DNA from: Rhizobium sp. CCGE 510 | Lineage (GTDB): Bacteria; Pseudomonadota; Alphaproteobacteria; Rhizobiales; Rhizobiaceae | Length of the DNA: 64,000 nucleotides | Direction: 5' to 3' | Assembly: GCF_000292525.1 (NCBI RefSeq) | Contig: NZ_AEYF01000015.1 | Coordinates: 222,600-286,599, forward strand | Part shown: positions 28,036-38,254 of the stretch, piece by piece | Layout: every line of letters begins with the position of its first letter | How positions within the stretch are numbered: the first letter of the stretch is position 1 | The notes under the pieces: model-generated | What the model saw: the letters and a program-made list of their open reading frames with translations, nothing else | Databases searched by the model: none | Told to the model about the DNA's origin: nothing | Translations under genes and position numbers: made by a program

Positions 28036-28071
28036 CAAAAGAAAAGGCCTCGCTGGGAGAGGCGAGGCCTT
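28036..28071 (-). terminator. Rho-independent terminator of hspQ
   Basis: On the minus strand, AAGGCCTCGC pairs with GCGAGGCCTT (10 bp) around an 8-base loop and is followed by TTCTTTT. It lies just downstream of the hspQ stop. Confidence 0.8.
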
Positions 28072-28094
28072 GTTTGTTGATCGGCACGTTTGAT

Positions 28095-28424
28095 CTAGTG
28101 GGCGAAGCTCATCTTGGGTTTGAACTGCCCTGACGGGGCCTGATCGAAAATCTGGTAGATCTGCGGGTTGCGAAGCGGCGTGCCGCTTTCATCGTTCATC
28201 AGGTTCTGTTCGGAAACATAAGCGACATATTCGCTGTCGTCATTTTCGGCGAGCAGGTGATAGAAGGGTTGGTCCCTGCTTGGGCGCACCTCGGCCGGAA
28301 TGGAATTCCACCATTCCTCCGTATTCGCGAACTCCGGATCAACGTCGAAGATGACGCCGCGAAACGGGAAAACCTTGTGCCGAACCACTTCGCCAATACT
28401 GAACTTTGCTACTCTTTCTTTCAT
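28095..28424 (-). CDS. hspQ: Heat shock protein HspQ (hemimethylated DNA-binding / YccV family)
   Basis: 109-aa cytosolic protein. HspQ in E. coli is a specificity-enhancing factor for Lon and binds hemimethylated DNA. The family core is intact: FSIGEVVRHKVFPFRGVIFDVDPEF (written in two parts by the fold: strand 1 and strand 2), DQPFYHLLAEND and YVSEQNL. The ATG at 28424 is preferred to ATGs at 28442 and 28448 because GGAAG lies 7 bases upstream of it. The 18-bp palindrome at 28441-28458 lies just upstream. The gene is followed by its own terminator and stands alone between repeats and glnA. Confidence 0.9.
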   Translation of the reverse strand: MKERVAKFSIGEVVRHKVFPFRGVIFDVDPEFANTEEWWNSIPAEVRPSRDQPFYHLLAENDDSEYVAYVSEQNLMNDESGTPLRNPQIYQIFDQAPSGQFKPKMSFAH

Positions 28425-28440
28425 GGTACGACTTCCTTTC

Positions 28441-28458
28441 ATCACCAAATTTGGTGAT
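28441..28458. promoter_or_regulatory. Perfect 18-bp palindrome upstream of hspQ
   Basis: ATCACCAAATTTGGTGAT is fully self-complementary. It starts 17 bases upstream of the hspQ start codon, immediately before the ribosome binding site. It could be an operator for a dimeric repressor or a leader hairpin; no known consensus was matched with confidence. Confidence 0.5.
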
Positions 28459-28540
28459 TGGTGCCACGCAAATCAAGATTTTTGCGCAAGCTCGTCACAT
28501 GAACGTCATATCCTCCTGCTGGCGTCCATGACCCTGGAGG

Positions 28541-28567
28541 GGAAAGCCCCGGGGACCGGGACTTTCC
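28541..28567 (-). terminator. Hairpin downstream of glnA, possible terminator
   Basis: GGAAAGTCCCGG and CCGGGGCTTTCC (minus strand) form a stem of about 12 bp with one wobble pair. It begins 14 bases after the glnA stop. The tract after it is C-rich and not U-rich, so termination is uncertain; it may stabilise the 3' end. Confidence 0.45.
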
Positions 28568-28580
28568 GTGTTCGGGCCAA

Positions 28581-29990
28581 TCAGGCCGAATAGTACATGT
28601 CGTATTCTACCGGATGCGGCGTCATTTCGAAACGCATCACCTCTGCCATCTTCAGCTCGATGAAGGCATCGATCTGGTCGTCGTCGAACACGCCGCCGGC
28701 CGTCAGGAACTTGCGGTCCTTGTCGAGGCTTTCGAGTGCTTCGCGCAACGAGCCGCAGACGGTCGGGATCTTCTTCAATTCCTTCGGCGGCAGGTCGTAG
28801 AGATCCTTGTCCATGGCCTTGCCAGGATGGATCTTGTTCTTGATGCCGTCGAGGCCGGCCATCAGCATGGCGGCGAAGGCGAGATAGGGGTTGGCGGTCG
28901 GATCCGGGAAACGGACTTCGACGCGTTTTGCCTTCGGGTTGGTGCCGAATGGAATGCGGCAGGAGGCCGAGCGGTTGCGCGCGGAGTACGCCAGCAGAAC
29001 CGGTGCCTCATAGCCCGGGACGAGGCGCTTGTAGGAATTCGTCGACGGATTGGTGAAGGCGTTGATTGCCTTGGCATGCTTGATGATGCCGCCGATGTAG
29101 TAGAGGCAGCTCTCGGAAAGGCCGGCATATTCATCGCCTGCAAAGGTCGGCTTGCCGCCCTTCCAGATCGACTGGTGCACGTGCATGCCCGAGCCGTTGT
29201 CGCCGAAGATCGGCTTCGGCATGAAGGTCGCCGTCTTGCCATAGGCATTGGCCACCTGATGCACGACGTATTTGTAGATCTGCATCTTGTCGGCGTTGCG
29301 CACCAGCGTATCGAACTTGATACCGAGTTCGTGCTGGGCAGCGGCGACTTCATGGTGATGCTTTTCGACGACGACGCCCATCTCGGAGAGAACCGTCAGC
29401 ATTTCGGAACGCATGTCCTGGGCGCTGTCTACCGGCGGAACCGGGAAATAGCCGCCCTTGACGCGCGGGCGATGGCCGAGGTTGCCTGTTTCGTAATCGG
29501 TGTCGTCGTTCGACGGCAGTTCGGTCGAATCGAGTTTGAAGCCGGTATTGTAAGGATCGGCCTTGTACTTGACGTCGTCGAAGACGAAGAATTCGGCTTC
29601 CGGGCCGACGAAGATCGTGTCGCCGATGCCGGATGCTTTGAGATAGGCTTCGGCCTTTTTGGCGGTGCCGCGCGGATCGCGGTTATAGGCCTCGCCGGAA
29701 ACCGGATCGAGAATATCGCAGACGATGACCATGGTCGACTGTGCGAAGAACGGGTCCATATGCACCGTCTCGGTATCGGGCATCAGCACCATGTCGGACT
29801 CGTTGATGGCCTTCCAGCCGCCGATCGAGGAGCCGTCGAACATCACGCCGTCAGCGAACATGTCCTCGTCGACGCAGACGACGTCCATCGTCACATGCTG
29901 CAGCTTGCCCTTCGGGTCGGTGAAGCGCAGATCGACGAACTTCACGTCGTTCTCCTTGATCTGCTTCAGAATTTCGCTTGCGGTCGCCAT
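28581..29990 (-). CDS. glnA: Glutamine synthetase type I
   Basis: Makes glutamine from glutamate, ammonia and ATP; dodecameric cytosolic enzyme, the main ammonium-assimilation route in free-living rhizobia. 469 aa, the normal GSI length. Visible motifs: FDGSSIGGW, the [12 protein letters not shown] active-site strand, GSGMHVHQS, the ATP-binding NRSASCRIP region, and [10 protein letters not shown], whose tyrosine is the adenylylation site used by GlnE. The ATG at 29990 (MATASEIL) has GGAGGAAGG upstream. glnB lies 79 bases upstream on the same strand; the pair is co-transcribed in rhizobia, with extra control by PII and adenylylation. Confidence 0.98.
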   Translation of the reverse strand: MATASEILKQIKENDVKFVDLRFTDPKGKLQHVTMDVVCVDEDMFADGVMFDGSSIGGWKAINESDMVLMPDTETVHMDPFFAQSTMVIVCDILDPVSGEAYNRDPRGTAKKAEAYLKASGIGDTIFVGPEAEFFVFDDVKYKADPYNTGFKLDSTELPSNDDTDYETGNLGHRPRVKGGYFPVPPVDSAQDMRSEMLTVLSEMGVVVEKHHHEVAAAQHELGIKFDTLVRNADKMQIYKYVVHQVANAYGKTATFMPKPIFGDNGSGMHVHQSIWKGGKPTFAGDEYAGLSESCLYYIGGIIKHAKAINAFTNPSTNSYKRLVPGYEAPVLLAYSARNRSASCRIPFGTNPKAKRVEVRFPDPTANPYLAFAAMLMAGLDGIKNKIHPGKAMDKDLYDLPPKELKKIPTVCGSLREALESLDKDRKFLTAGGVFDDDQIDAFIELKMAEVMRFEMTPHPVEYDMYYSA

Positions 29991-30069
29991 TAAATACCTT
30001 CCTCCGATTTGCGATGACAATACATAGCTGCGCTGACCGTATCGAACTTTGCGCGCTAGGCAAAGTGGG

Positions 30070-30501
<432 letters not shown>

Positions 30502-30751
30502 TTAAAAAAATACGAGGATTTTGCCGAAACCGCCGCGTTTGCGGGGATTTTGATGAGGATTTGGTGGCAAACCAGCGGAAAAACTCTGTGCCTCGATCAA
30601 AATCATATCGAAATTCGAAAAAGACATGTGTTTAAGGAGTCGCGCAAATATGTCTCGGTAAGATGAAAATATAGGCAAATGCACAAAATTAGTTCTTTTC
30701 TTTGGTGTTTCAGGCGGTTGTTTTTTAGGCGTTTTTTGATTGAATAGGCCG

Positions 30752-32224
30752 ATGAGCCACGAACTCTCCGATCTTCTTCTCACGCCTGCCGAAATGGCCG
30801 CGGTCGACGCTGCCGCTGCCGCGTCCGGCATCGATTCCTTTGCCTTGATGGAAAGGGCAGGGGCGGCGGTCGCGGCGGCTGGCTTGCGCCTTCGTCCCGG
30901 AGCTTTGCGCTTCGTCGTGCTCTGCGGGCCTGGCAACAATGGCGGCGACGCCTATATCGCGGCAAGACATCTGCAGGAGGGCGGGGCACCAGTGGCGCTC
31001 TTCCATCTCGGCAACCCCGCCAGGCTGAAGGGCGACGCTGCACGTGCCCGCGACGGCTGCGCATTGGAGGGACAGGCACTCGACCTCTATCGGCCCGAAA
31101 CCGGCGACGTCGTCATCGACGGCCTGTTCGGTGCGGGGCTCGGCCGCGAGGTGCCGGCCGATGTCCGCATGGTGATCGAGCAAGTCACTAAGGGCGGTCT
31201 TCCCGTGCTTGCCATCGATCTGCCCTCCGGCCTGGATGGCCGCACCGGCAGGGTGCTTGGGGCCGCCTTCCAGGCCTGCAACTCCATCACCTTCATGACC
31301 CGCAAGCCCGGCCATCTGCTGATGCCGGGCAGGGAGCTTTGCGGTGAGTTGGAGATCTTCGATATCGGCATTCCCGCCCGCATCGTCAGGGCTGCGGCGG
31401 GCGGCGTCATCGCCGAGAACAGGCCGGATGCCTGGAAGGATGTGCTGCCGGCCGAGCAGCTGGAAACCCATAAATACAAGCGCGGCCATCTGGTCGTCTT
31501 CTCAGGCGAAGCCGACAAGACTGGGGCCGCGCGCATGTCGGCGATCTCCGGCCTGAAGGCCGGTGCCGGCCTGGTGACGATCGCAGCCCCGCGCGCGGCG
31601 ATGGCCGCCAATGCTGCGCATCTCACCGCCGTCATGCTGCACGCAATCGACGACGAGGCCGACCTCGAAGACTGGCTTGCCGATAAGCGGTTGCAGGCCT
31701 TTGTTCTCGGCCCCGGTTTCGGCATCGGCGCCAGGGCGCGCGGCCTCGTCTCGACCCTTGCCGAGCGCCATCTCGTGCTCGATGCCGATGGCATTTCCTC
31801 GTTCAAGGACGACCCGCAGCAGCTATTCGATCTTTTCCGGGGTGAGCCGCGCCTGGTGTTGACCCCGCACGAAGGCGAATTCGCCCGGCTCTTTCCCGAT
31901 ATATCAGGCGACGATACGCTTGGGAAAGTCGATAAATCCGTGGCCGCTGCCCGCCGCGCCAATGCCGCGATCGTCTACAAAGGCGCCGATACCGTCATCG
32001 CCGCGCCGGACGGCCGTGCGCTGATCAATACCAACGCGCCCGTCTGGCTTGCCACTGCCGGTTCCGGCGACGTGCTCGCCGGCATCATCGGCGGATTGCT
32101 CGCACAGGGCCTTCCGGCCTTCGAGGCCGCAGCCGCTGGCGTCTGGCTCCATGGAGAAGCCGGCCAGCGTGCGGGAAAAGGCCTGACGGCGGAGGAGCTC
32201 GCCACCCACGTCTTGCCGCTTTAG
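30752..32224 (+). CDS. nnr: Bifunctional NAD(P)H-hydrate epimerase / ADP-dependent dehydratase
   Basis: Repairs the damaged cofactor NAD(P)HX in the cytosol. 490 aa, two domains. The N-terminal YjeF_N epimerase (about 1-210) has VLCGPGNNGGDAYIAARHL and IDLPSGLDGRTG. The C-terminal ribokinase-like dehydratase (about 225-485) has LTPHEGEFARLF and the catalytic loop ATAGSGDVLAGIIGGLLAQG. The ATG at 30752 (MSHELSDLLLTP) is preferred to a TTG 12 bases upstream. A weak AGG lies before it. It stands alone between glnB (divergent) and the minus-strand DUF72 gene. Confidence 0.94.
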   Translation: MSHELSDLLLTPAEMAAVDAAAAASGIDSFALMERAGAAVAAAGLRLRPGALRFVVLCGPGNNGGDAYIAARHLQEGGAPVALFHLGNPARLKGDAARARDGCALEGQALDLYRPETGDVVIDGLFGAGLGREVPADVRMVIEQVTKGGLPVLAIDLPSGLDGRTGRVLGAAFQACNSITFMTRKPGHLLMPGRELCGELEIFDIGIPARIVRAAAGGVIAENRPDAWKDVLPAEQLETHKYKRGHLVVFSGEADKTGAARMSAISGLKAGAGLVTIAAPRAAMAANAAHLTAVMLHAIDDEADLEDWLADKRLQAFVLGPGFGIGARARGLVSTLAERHLVLDADGISSFKDDPQQLFDLFRGEPRLVLTPHEGEFARLFPDISGDDTLGKVDKSVAAARRANAAIVYKGADTVIAAPDGRALINTNAPVWLATAGSGDVLAGIIGGLLAQGLPAFEAAAAGVWLHGEAGQRAGKGLTAEELATHVLPL

Positions 32225-32262
32225 CCCGTTCGACGCATTCCGGTTCGAGGCTCGGCGTTGGC

Positions 32263-33069
32263 TTATTTCGCCAGCGCCTGCTGCAGGGCGATCGCCCCAT
32301 GCGGGGCATTGACCTTGCCCTCGTGGATCATGAAGGCAAAGACGTCGCGCGGCTCGGCCCTCACCTTGCGATCCCCATCGATCAGTGGCAGATCGTCCGG
32401 GACCTTGCCCCCCGCCCAGGTCTCCAGTCGGTTTGCCCAGGCCTTCAGGTCCTTATCGGGATAGCAGGTTGGGATATCGTCCGATCCCTTTTGCAGCCTG
32501 GCATAGACGAAGTCGGCCGTAACATCGGCGATCATCGGATATTCGAAATGTTCGGCGCAGACCGGCGCCACGCCGTATTTCGCCAGCAGTGCCACGAATT
32601 CCGGCACTTTGAAGGAATCGTGCCGGACCTCGACCACGTGGCGGAGCGCCAGCCCGTCCTGTTTTGCCGGCAGCAGCTTCAGGAAGGCCTCGAAATCTTG
32701 CGGATCGAACCTCTTCGTCGGCGCGAATTGCCAGAGCAGCGGCCCGAGATGATCGCCAAGTTCGCTGATGCCCGATGACAGGAACCGCTCCATCGATTCA
32801 CCGGCTTCGGCAAGCACTCGCCGGTTGGTGACGAAACGCGTCGCCTTCAGCGAAAAGATGAAACCGTCGGGCACATCCGCCGCCCATTTGGCGAAAACCG
32901 CCGGCTTCTGCGTGCTGTAATAGGTACCGTTGACCTCGATGACCTTCAGCTGGCGGCTGGCATAATTCAGCTCGTCCTTCTGTCTCAGGTCATCGGGAAA
33001 GAAATGCCCGCGCCAGGGCTCGAAGGTCCAGCCGCCGATGCCGGTGCGTATAGTGCCGGATTTCGTCAT
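32263..33069 (-). CDS. DUF72 family protein
   Basis: 268-aa member of the DUF72 (YecE-like) family with a predicted TIM-barrel fold and no established activity. Visible landmarks are GIGGWTFEPWRG at the start, VIEVNGTYYSTQ (about 45-56), FSLKATRFVTN, LGPLLWQFAP (about 108-117) and VEVRHDSF (about 146-153), the order expected for the family. There is no signal peptide. The GNAT gene and uvrA lie upstream on the same strand; the 24-base gap to the GNAT gene suggests co-transcription. No functional claim is made. Confidence 0.85.
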   Translation of the reverse strand: MTKSGTIRTGIGGWTFEPWRGHFFPDDLRQKDELNYASRQLKVIEVNGTYYSTQKPAVFAKWAADVPDGFIFSLKATRFVTNRRVLAEAGESMERFLSSGISELGDHLGPLLWQFAPTKRFDPQDFEAFLKLLPAKQDGLALRHVVEVRHDSFKVPEFVALLAKYGVAPVCAEHFEYPMIADVTADFVYARLQKGSDDIPTCYPDKDLKAWANRLETWAGGKVPDDLPLIDGDRKVRAEPRDVFAFMIHEGKVNAPHGAIALQQALAK

Positions 33070-33093
33070 GTCGTCCTCCCCATTCGCAACCGC

Positions 33094-33555
33094 TCAGGCC
33101 GCGTCGATCTGTTTTGTCATATCCACGAGCGTCCACCCTGGCCGATAAGGGTTCGGCCGGCGACCCGTTTCCTGAAAGCCGAAGGCGCGATAGAGCCCGA
33201 TGTTCCGCTCCATCAGTGCATTGGTATAGAGCCGGATCTCAGGCTGCGCCCATTCGCGCGCCTTGCCCTCCACCCACTTGAGCATCGCCAGACCATGTGC
33301 GGCCCCCTGAAAGGCCGGCGAGACCGCGATGCTGAACAGCATAAGATGATCGGAATGCTGCTCGACGACGACTAGGCCGGCCGTTTCGCCGCCGACCTCG
33401 CGCAGCCAGATCTCGCCGCGTTCGATGCGAGGCGCGTAATCCTCCGTCACCGGGATCGGCGGAACGCCGAACAGTTCGGTATAGGGCCGATAAGCGGCTG
33501 CTGTCAGCGTCGTGATCCTTTGCAGATCTTCGGGCGACGCTGGCCTCATCGTCAT
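33094..33555 (-). CDS. GNAT-family N-acetyltransferase
   Basis: 153-aa acetyltransferase. The acetyl-CoA-binding motif A appears as [27 protein letters not shown] (the Q-x2-G-x-G/A type loop, about residues 74-100, split here around PAFQG). The motif B region is [16 protein letters not shown] (about 116-131), typical of GNAT proteins. The start ATG overlaps the uvrA stop (ATGA, 33552-33555), so it is translationally coupled to uvrA. Substrate unknown; the coupling may only reflect compact gene order. Confidence 0.85.
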   Translation of the reverse strand: MTMRPASPEDLQRITTLTAAAYRPYTELFGVPPIPVTEDYAPRIERGEIWLREVGGETAGLVVVEQHSDHLMLFSIAVSPAFQGAAHGLAMLKWVEGKAREWAQPEIRLYTNALMERNIGLYRAFGFQETGRRPNPYRPGWTLVDMTKQIDAA

Positions 33556-36473
33556 TCCGCCGCAGCCGCCCTCTTCGCCGGCCGCCGTTCCAGCAATTCC
33601 TTGAGGAAGTGCCCGGTGTAGGAGCGCTTCTCCTTGACGATCGCCTCGGGCGTGCCGAAAGCCACGATCTCGCCGCCGCCATCGCCGCCTTCGGGACCGA
33701 AATCGAGCACCCAGTCGGCCGTCTTGATGACTTCGAGATTGTGCTCGATCACCACCACCGAATTGCCCTGATTGACCAGTTCGTGCAGCATTTCAAGCAG
33801 CTTGGCGACGTCGTGGAAATGCAGGCCGGTCGTCGGTTCGTCGAGAATATAGAGCGTGCGCCCCGTCGAGCGTTTCGACAGCTCCTTGGCTAGCTTGACG
33901 CGCTGCGCCTCGCCGCCGGAAAGCGTGTTGGCCTGCTGGCCGACCTTGATATAACCGAGGCCGACATCCTTCAGCGATTGCAGTTTGTCGCGCACGGCCG
34001 GCACCGCCGCGAAGAAATCGACGCCTTCCTCGACTGTCATATCGAGCACGTCGGCAATCGACTTCTGCTTGAAGGTGACGTCGAGCGTCTCGCGATTGTA
34101 GCGCTTGCCGTGGCAGACGTCGCAGGTGACGTAGACATCGGGCAGGAAGTGCATCTCGATCTTGATGACGCCGTCGCCCTGGCAGGCCTCGCAGCGCCCG
34201 CCCTTGACGTTGAAGGAGAAGCGGCCCGGCTGGTAGCCGCGCGCTTTTGCTTCCGGTAGGCCGGCGAACCAGTCGCGGATCGGCGTGAAGGCGCCGGTAT
34301 AGGTCGCCGGGTTCGAGCGCGGCGTGCGGCCGATTGGCGACTGGTCGATGTCGATCACCTTGTCGATATGCTCGAATCCGTCGATGCGGTCGTGATCGGC
34401 CGGATTTTCGCGCGCGCCCATGACCCGCCTTGCCGCCGATTTATAAAGCGTCTCGATCAGGAAGGTGGATTTGCCGCCGCCGGAAACGCCGGTTACCGCG
34501 GTGAACACGCCGAGCGGGATTGCCGCCGTGACGTTCTTCAGATTGTTGCCGCGCGCCCCGACCACCTTGATCTCGCGGCCCTTCTTCTGCTTGCGGCGCT
34601 CGTTGGGAACGGGAACGCCAAGTTCGCCCGACAGATATTTGCCGGTCAGCGACTGCGGATTGTCCATGATATCCTGTGGCGTGCCGTGGGCGATGACCTG
34701 GCCGCCGTGAATGCCGGCGGCCGGGCCGATATCGACCACGTCGTCGGCCGTCATGATCGCATCCTCGTCATGTTCGACGACGATGACGGTGTTGCCGATG
34801 TCGCGCAGGTGCTTCAGCGTGTCGAGCAGCCGGGCATTGTCGCGCTGATGCAGGCCGATCGACGGCTCGTCGAGCACGTAGAGCACGCCGGTCAGCCCCG
34901 AGCCGATCTGCGAGGCCAGCCGGATGCGCTGGCTTTCGCCGCCAGACAGCGTGCCGGAATTGCGCGACAGGCTGAGATATTCCAGGCCGACATCGTTGAG
35001 GAAGCGCAGCCGGTCGCGGATTTCCTTGAGGATGCGCACGGCAATCTCGTTCTGCTTGGCGTTGAAGCTGGCCGGCAGCGTCTCGAACCAGTCGCGGGCG
35101 ACGCGGATCGACATGCCAGTCACTTCGCCGATATGCAGCGTGGCGATCTTCACCGCCAGCGCTTCCGGCTTCAGGCGGAAACCGTTGCAGGAAGGGCAGG
35201 GTGCCGCCGACATGAAGCGCTCGATGTCCTCACGCGCCCAGGCGGAATCGGTCTCCTTCCAGCGACGCTCGAGATTGGTGATGATGCCTTCGAAGTTCTT
35301 CTGCGTCGTATAGGAGCGGGCGCCGTCGGCATAATGGAATTCGATCTTGTCGTCGGTGCCGTTGAGAATGACGTCCTTGGCCTCGTCGGAAAGATCGTTC
35401 CAGCGGGTGCCGAGCTTGAAGCCGTAATGTTTGCCCAGTGCTTCCAGCGTCTGGTTGTAATAGGGCGAGGTCGATTTGGCCCAGGGCGCGATCGCCCCGT
35501 CGCGCAGCGTCCGCTCAGGCTCGGGCACGATCAGATCCCGATCGATCTTCTGCTGGGCGCCGAGGCCGTCGCAGGTCGGGCAGGCGCCGAAGGGATTGTT
35601 GAAGGAGAACAGCCTGGGCTCGATCTCGGGAATGGTGAAGCCGGAGACCGGGCAGGCGAATTTCTCCGAAAACAGCACGCGCTCATGCGTCTCGTTCAGC
35701 GACTTGTTGGCCGAACCGCCAGCCGAGGTCTCTTCCGGCGGCAGCGGCTTGTCGGCGAATTCGGCCACCGCCAGCCCGTCGGCGAGCTTCAGGCAGGTTT
35801 CCAGGCTGTCCGCCAGGCGGGCCGAGACATCCGAGCGCACAACAATGCGGTCGACGACCACGTCGATGTCGTGCTTGTATTTCTTGTCGAGCACCGGCGC
35901 CTCGGCGATCTCGTAGAACTGGCCGTCGACCTTGACGCGCTGGAAGCCCTTCTTCATCAGCTCCGCCAGTTCTTTCTTGTATTCGCCCTTGCGCCCGCGC
36001 ACCAGCGGCGCCAGAATATAAAGACGGGTGCCCTCGCCGAAATCGAGTACGCGGTCGACCATCTGGCTGACGGTCTGGCTCTCGATCGGCAGGCCGGTCG
36101 CCGCCGAATAGGGCACGCCGACACGGGCAAAGAGCAGCCGCATATAGTCGTAGATCTCGGTCACAGTGCCGACCGTCGAGCGCGGATTGCGCGAGGTAGT
36201 CTTCTGCTCGATCGAGATCGCCGGCGACAGTCCGTCGATCTGGTCGACATCGGGCTTCTGCATCATCTCGAGGAACTGCCGGGCATAGGCCGACAGGCTC
36301 TCGACATAACGGCGCTGGCCCTCGGCATAGATCGTGTCGAAGGCAAGCGAGGACTTGCCCGAACCCGAAAGCCCGGTCATGACGATCAGCTTATTGCGCG
36401 GCAGATCGAGATCGATGCCTTTGAGATTGTGCTCGCGCGCGCCGCGGATGGAGATCGTCTTCAGTTCGCTCAT
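33552..36473 (-). CDS. uvrA: Excinuclease ABC subunit A
   Basis: Damage-recognition ATPase of nucleotide excision repair. 973 aa, slightly longer than E. coli (940). Two ABC modules: first Walker [14 protein letters not shown] (about 33-45), second [11 protein letters not shown] (about 666-676), each with a split signature ([28 protein letters not shown]). Zinc modules CPVSG...CPTCDG (about 272-303) and CEACQGDG...CDVCHG (about 760-790) are present. It is divergent from ssb with a LexA box between, so SOS induction is expected. The GNAT and DUF72 genes lie downstream. Confidence 0.98.
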   Translation of the reverse strand: MSELKTISIRGAREHNLKGIDLDLPRNKLIVMTGLSGSGKSSLAFDTIYAEGQRRYVESLSAYARQFLEMMQKPDVDQIDGLSPAISIEQKTTSRNPRSTVGTVTEIYDYMRLLFARVGVPYSAATGLPIESQTVSQMVDRVLDFGEGTRLYILAPLVRGRKGEYKKELAELMKKGFQRVKVDGQFYEIAEAPVLDKKYKHDIDVVVDRIVVRSDVSARLADSLETCLKLADGLAVAEFADKPLPPEETSAGGSANKSLNETHERVLFSEKFACPVSGFTIPEIEPRLFSFNNPFGACPTCDGLGAQQKIDRDLIVPEPERTLRDGAIAPWAKSTSPYYNQTLEALGKHYGFKLGTRWNDLSDEAKDVILNGTDDKIEFHYADGARSYTTQKNFEGIITNLERRWKETDSAWAREDIERFMSAAPCPSCNGFRLKPEALAVKIATLHIGEVTGMSIRVARDWFETLPASFNAKQNEIAVRILKEIRDRLRFLNDVGLEYLSLSRNSGTLSGGESQRIRLASQIGSGLTGVLYVLDEPSIGLHQRDNARLLDTLKHLRDIGNTVIVVEHDEDAIMTADDVVDIGPAAGIHGGQVIAHGTPQDIMDNPQSLTGKYLSGELGVPVPNERRKQKKGREIKVVGARGNNLKNVTAAIPLGVFTAVTGVSGGGKSTFLIETLYKSAARRVMGARENPADHDRIDGFEHIDKVIDIDQSPIGRTPRSNPATYTGAFTPIRDWFAGLPEAKARGYQPGRFSFNVKGGRCEACQGDGVIKIEMHFLPDVYVTCDVCHGKRYNRETLDVTFKQKSIADVLDMTVEEGVDFFAAVPAVRDKLQSLKDVGLGYIKVGQQANTLSGGEAQRVKLAKELSKRSTGRTLYILDEPTTGLHFHDVAKLLEMLHELVNQGNSVVVIEHNLEVIKTADWVLDFGPEGGDGGGEIVAFGTPEAIVKEKRSYTGHFLKELLERRPAKRAAAAE

Positions 36474-36596
36474 CGTCTCAGCTTGGTCCTTTGGGATAAC
36501 AGCCCTTATTTAGTGATGCCGACCGGCGAGTCGAGGCTGAATGTCCGCAACACTGAAGGTTTTCGATTCTGTTGACAGGATGATACGGATAAACTA

Positions 36597-36611
36597 GAAC
36601 AAAGAAAGAAC
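36597..36611. promoter_or_regulatory. LexA SOS box between uvrA and ssb
   Basis: GAAC-AAAGAAA-GAAC is an exact match to the alphaproteobacterial LexA site GAAC-N7-GAAC (equivalently GTTC-N7-GTTC). It lies 124 bases upstream of the uvrA start and 146 bases upstream of the ssb start and can serve both directions. Confidence 0.9.
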
Positions 36612-36756
36612 AAAATTCCTGATGGATGAATGCGGCGTTCTGATGGATAAACATGTGGATTAAATGCCGCCCATGCGCATCGGCGGTCCGTGATGGTTTA
36701 AGGTGCGCCGATCGATTGAAACGCCGCCGGGCAGGGCGGCAGGTAGGGTGAGAAGC

Positions 36757-37263
36757 ATGGCTGGTAGCGTAAACAAGGTAATTCTGATCGGAAATGTCGG
36801 TGCGGACCCGGAAATCCGCCGCACTCAGGATGGCCGGCCGATCGCCAATCTTCGTATCGCGACCTCGGAGACCTGGCGCGACCGCAATTCCGGCGAGCGT
36901 CGTGAAAAGACCGAATGGCACACCGTCGTCGTCTTCAACGAGGGTCTGTGCAAGGTCGTCGAGCAATATGTAAAGAAGGGCGCCAAGCTCTATATCGAAG
37001 GCCAGTTGCAGACCCGTAAGTGGCAGGACCAGCAGGGACAGGACCGCTACTCGACGGAAGTGGTGCTGCAAGGCTTCGGCTCTACGCTGACCATGCTCGA
37101 CGGTCGCGGTGAAGGTGGCGGCGCAAGCGGCGGCCGTGGCAGCAGCGGCAACAATGATTATGGCGACGACTACGGCGCCCCGGCTCCGTCATCATCGCCA
37201 AGCCGCGGCGGTGGCGGCGGCGGAAACTTCTCGCGGGATCTCGACGACGACATCCCGTTTTGA
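36757..37263 (+). CDS. ssb: Single-stranded DNA-binding protein
   Basis: 168-aa tetrameric ssDNA-binding protein for replication, repair and recombination. The OB-fold covers residues 1-115 ([46 protein letters not shown]). A glycine- and serine-rich linker follows, then the acidic tip DLDDDIPF, which recruits partner proteins. The ATG at 36757 is chosen because SSB proteins start MAGSVNKV; the 18 residues upstream in frame are not family-like. It is divergent from uvrA, a linkage common in bacteria, and shares the SOS box. Confidence 0.97.
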   Translation: MAGSVNKVILIGNVGADPEIRRTQDGRPIANLRIATSETWRDRNSGERREKTEWHTVVVFNEGLCKVVEQYVKKGAKLYIEGQLQTRKWQDQQGQDRYSTEVVLQGFGSTLTMLDGRGEGGGASGGRGSSGNNDYGDDYGAPAPSSSPSRGGGGGGNFSRDLDDDIPF

Positions 37264-37296
37264 TCGGCCGCTTTTCCTGGCTCTATGAACTATCCG

Positions 37297-37331
37297 AGAG
37301 CATGATGCCTTTGACGGCGTCATGCTCTTTT
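37297..37331. terminator. Terminator between ssb and the convergent MarC gene
   Basis: AGAGCATGATGCC pairs with GGCGTCATGCTCT (13 bp with one wobble), loop TTTGAC, followed by TTTT on the plus strand. It terminates ssb and may also act for the opposite gene, which ends at 37359. Confidence 0.82.
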
Positions 37332-37358
37332 TCTTTGACCGCGGCAGATGCTTGCCGT

Positions 37359-38006
37359 TCAGTGCGGCGTTGCGCTGATCAGGTTGAACGCCGATTTCGC
37401 CCCGTCGACGACGAACTGTGCGGCAAGGGCTGCGAGGATAACGCCGAGAAGCCGCGTCAGGATTGCCCGGCCGGTGACGCCGAGGAAACGGTCCAGCCGT
37501 TCGGCGACGAGGAGCATCAGGAAGGTCAGCAGCAGATTGGCGGCAATGACGCCGATCAATTGCGCTTTCCCGATGGAGGTGGCGAGCGTCCCGGCAAGCA
37601 GGATCGTCGCGGAGATGGCGCCCGGGCCGGCAATCAGTGGCAAGGCCAGCGGGAAGACGGCGATATTCTCGATATGATCCTTGGTGATGGCCGCCTCGGT
37701 GGCCTTCTCCTTGCGTTCCTGGCGTCTCTCGAAGACCATCTCGAAGGCGATCCAGAATAGCAGCAGACCGCCGGCGATGCGGAAGGCGCCGATCGAAATC
37801 CCGAGCACGCCGAGCACGCCGGCCCCGAACAGCGCGAAGACGGCGAGGATGGTGAAGGCGATCACCGAGCCGCGCAGCGCCACCTGCGTGCGCTGGGCGC
37901 GGCTCATGCCCATCGTCAGCCCCAGGAAGATCGGTGCCAGCCCCGGCGGATCGATGGTGACCAGCAGCGTCGTGAAGGCGTTGATCAATTGGTCGGCGCT
38001 TGCCAT
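37359..38006 (-). CDS. MarC-family integral membrane protein
   Basis: 215-aa inner-membrane protein with six hydrophobic segments. MarC landmarks: TTLLVTIDPPGLAPIFLGLT (residues 12-31, in the first helix hairpin), GISIGAFRIAGGLLLFWIAFEM (about 69-90, cut here for reading as a single helix) and PLALPLIAGPGAIS (about 117-130). The family was once tied to multiple antibiotic resistance, but that is no longer supported, and transport activity is unproven. It is convergent with ssb and divergent from gyrA. The function here is unknown beyond family membership. Confidence 0.9.
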   Translation of the reverse strand: MASADQLINAFTTLLVTIDPPGLAPIFLGLTMGMSRAQRTQVALRGSVIAFTILAVFALFGAGVLGVLGISIGAFRIAGGLLLFWIAFEMVFERRQERKEKATEAAITKDHIENIAVFPLALPLIAGPGAISATILLAGTLATSIGKAQLIGVIAANLLLTFLMLLVAERLDRFLGVTGRAILTRLLGVILAALAAQFVVDGAKSAFNLISATPH

Positions 38007-38254
38007 CGTCTCTCCGGAACCCCATATAGCCGCGTGGTTTTTATGCGTGGTTTTATGATTGTGAAGCGGCGATTCCGATTTGGCAAATATCCCACGGCGG
38101 CCCGCGGCGGATTTGCCCGGTCCGGCCGCGCAACTTGCATGTTTTACCCTCTTTAAGCCGCAAAAGCCTGTTCAAAACGCCGCGTGAAATTGGCGCGGCA
38201 ACGGGCTTTCCGCTATAAATCTTCAAGTGATTCTAGAAGAGATCGTGATCTGTT

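Noticed and set aside
34368..36575. Long open frame on the plus strand opposite uvrA
   Set aside because: Same reason: uvrA on the other strand has all motifs, and this frame has none and a composition typical of antisense shadow.
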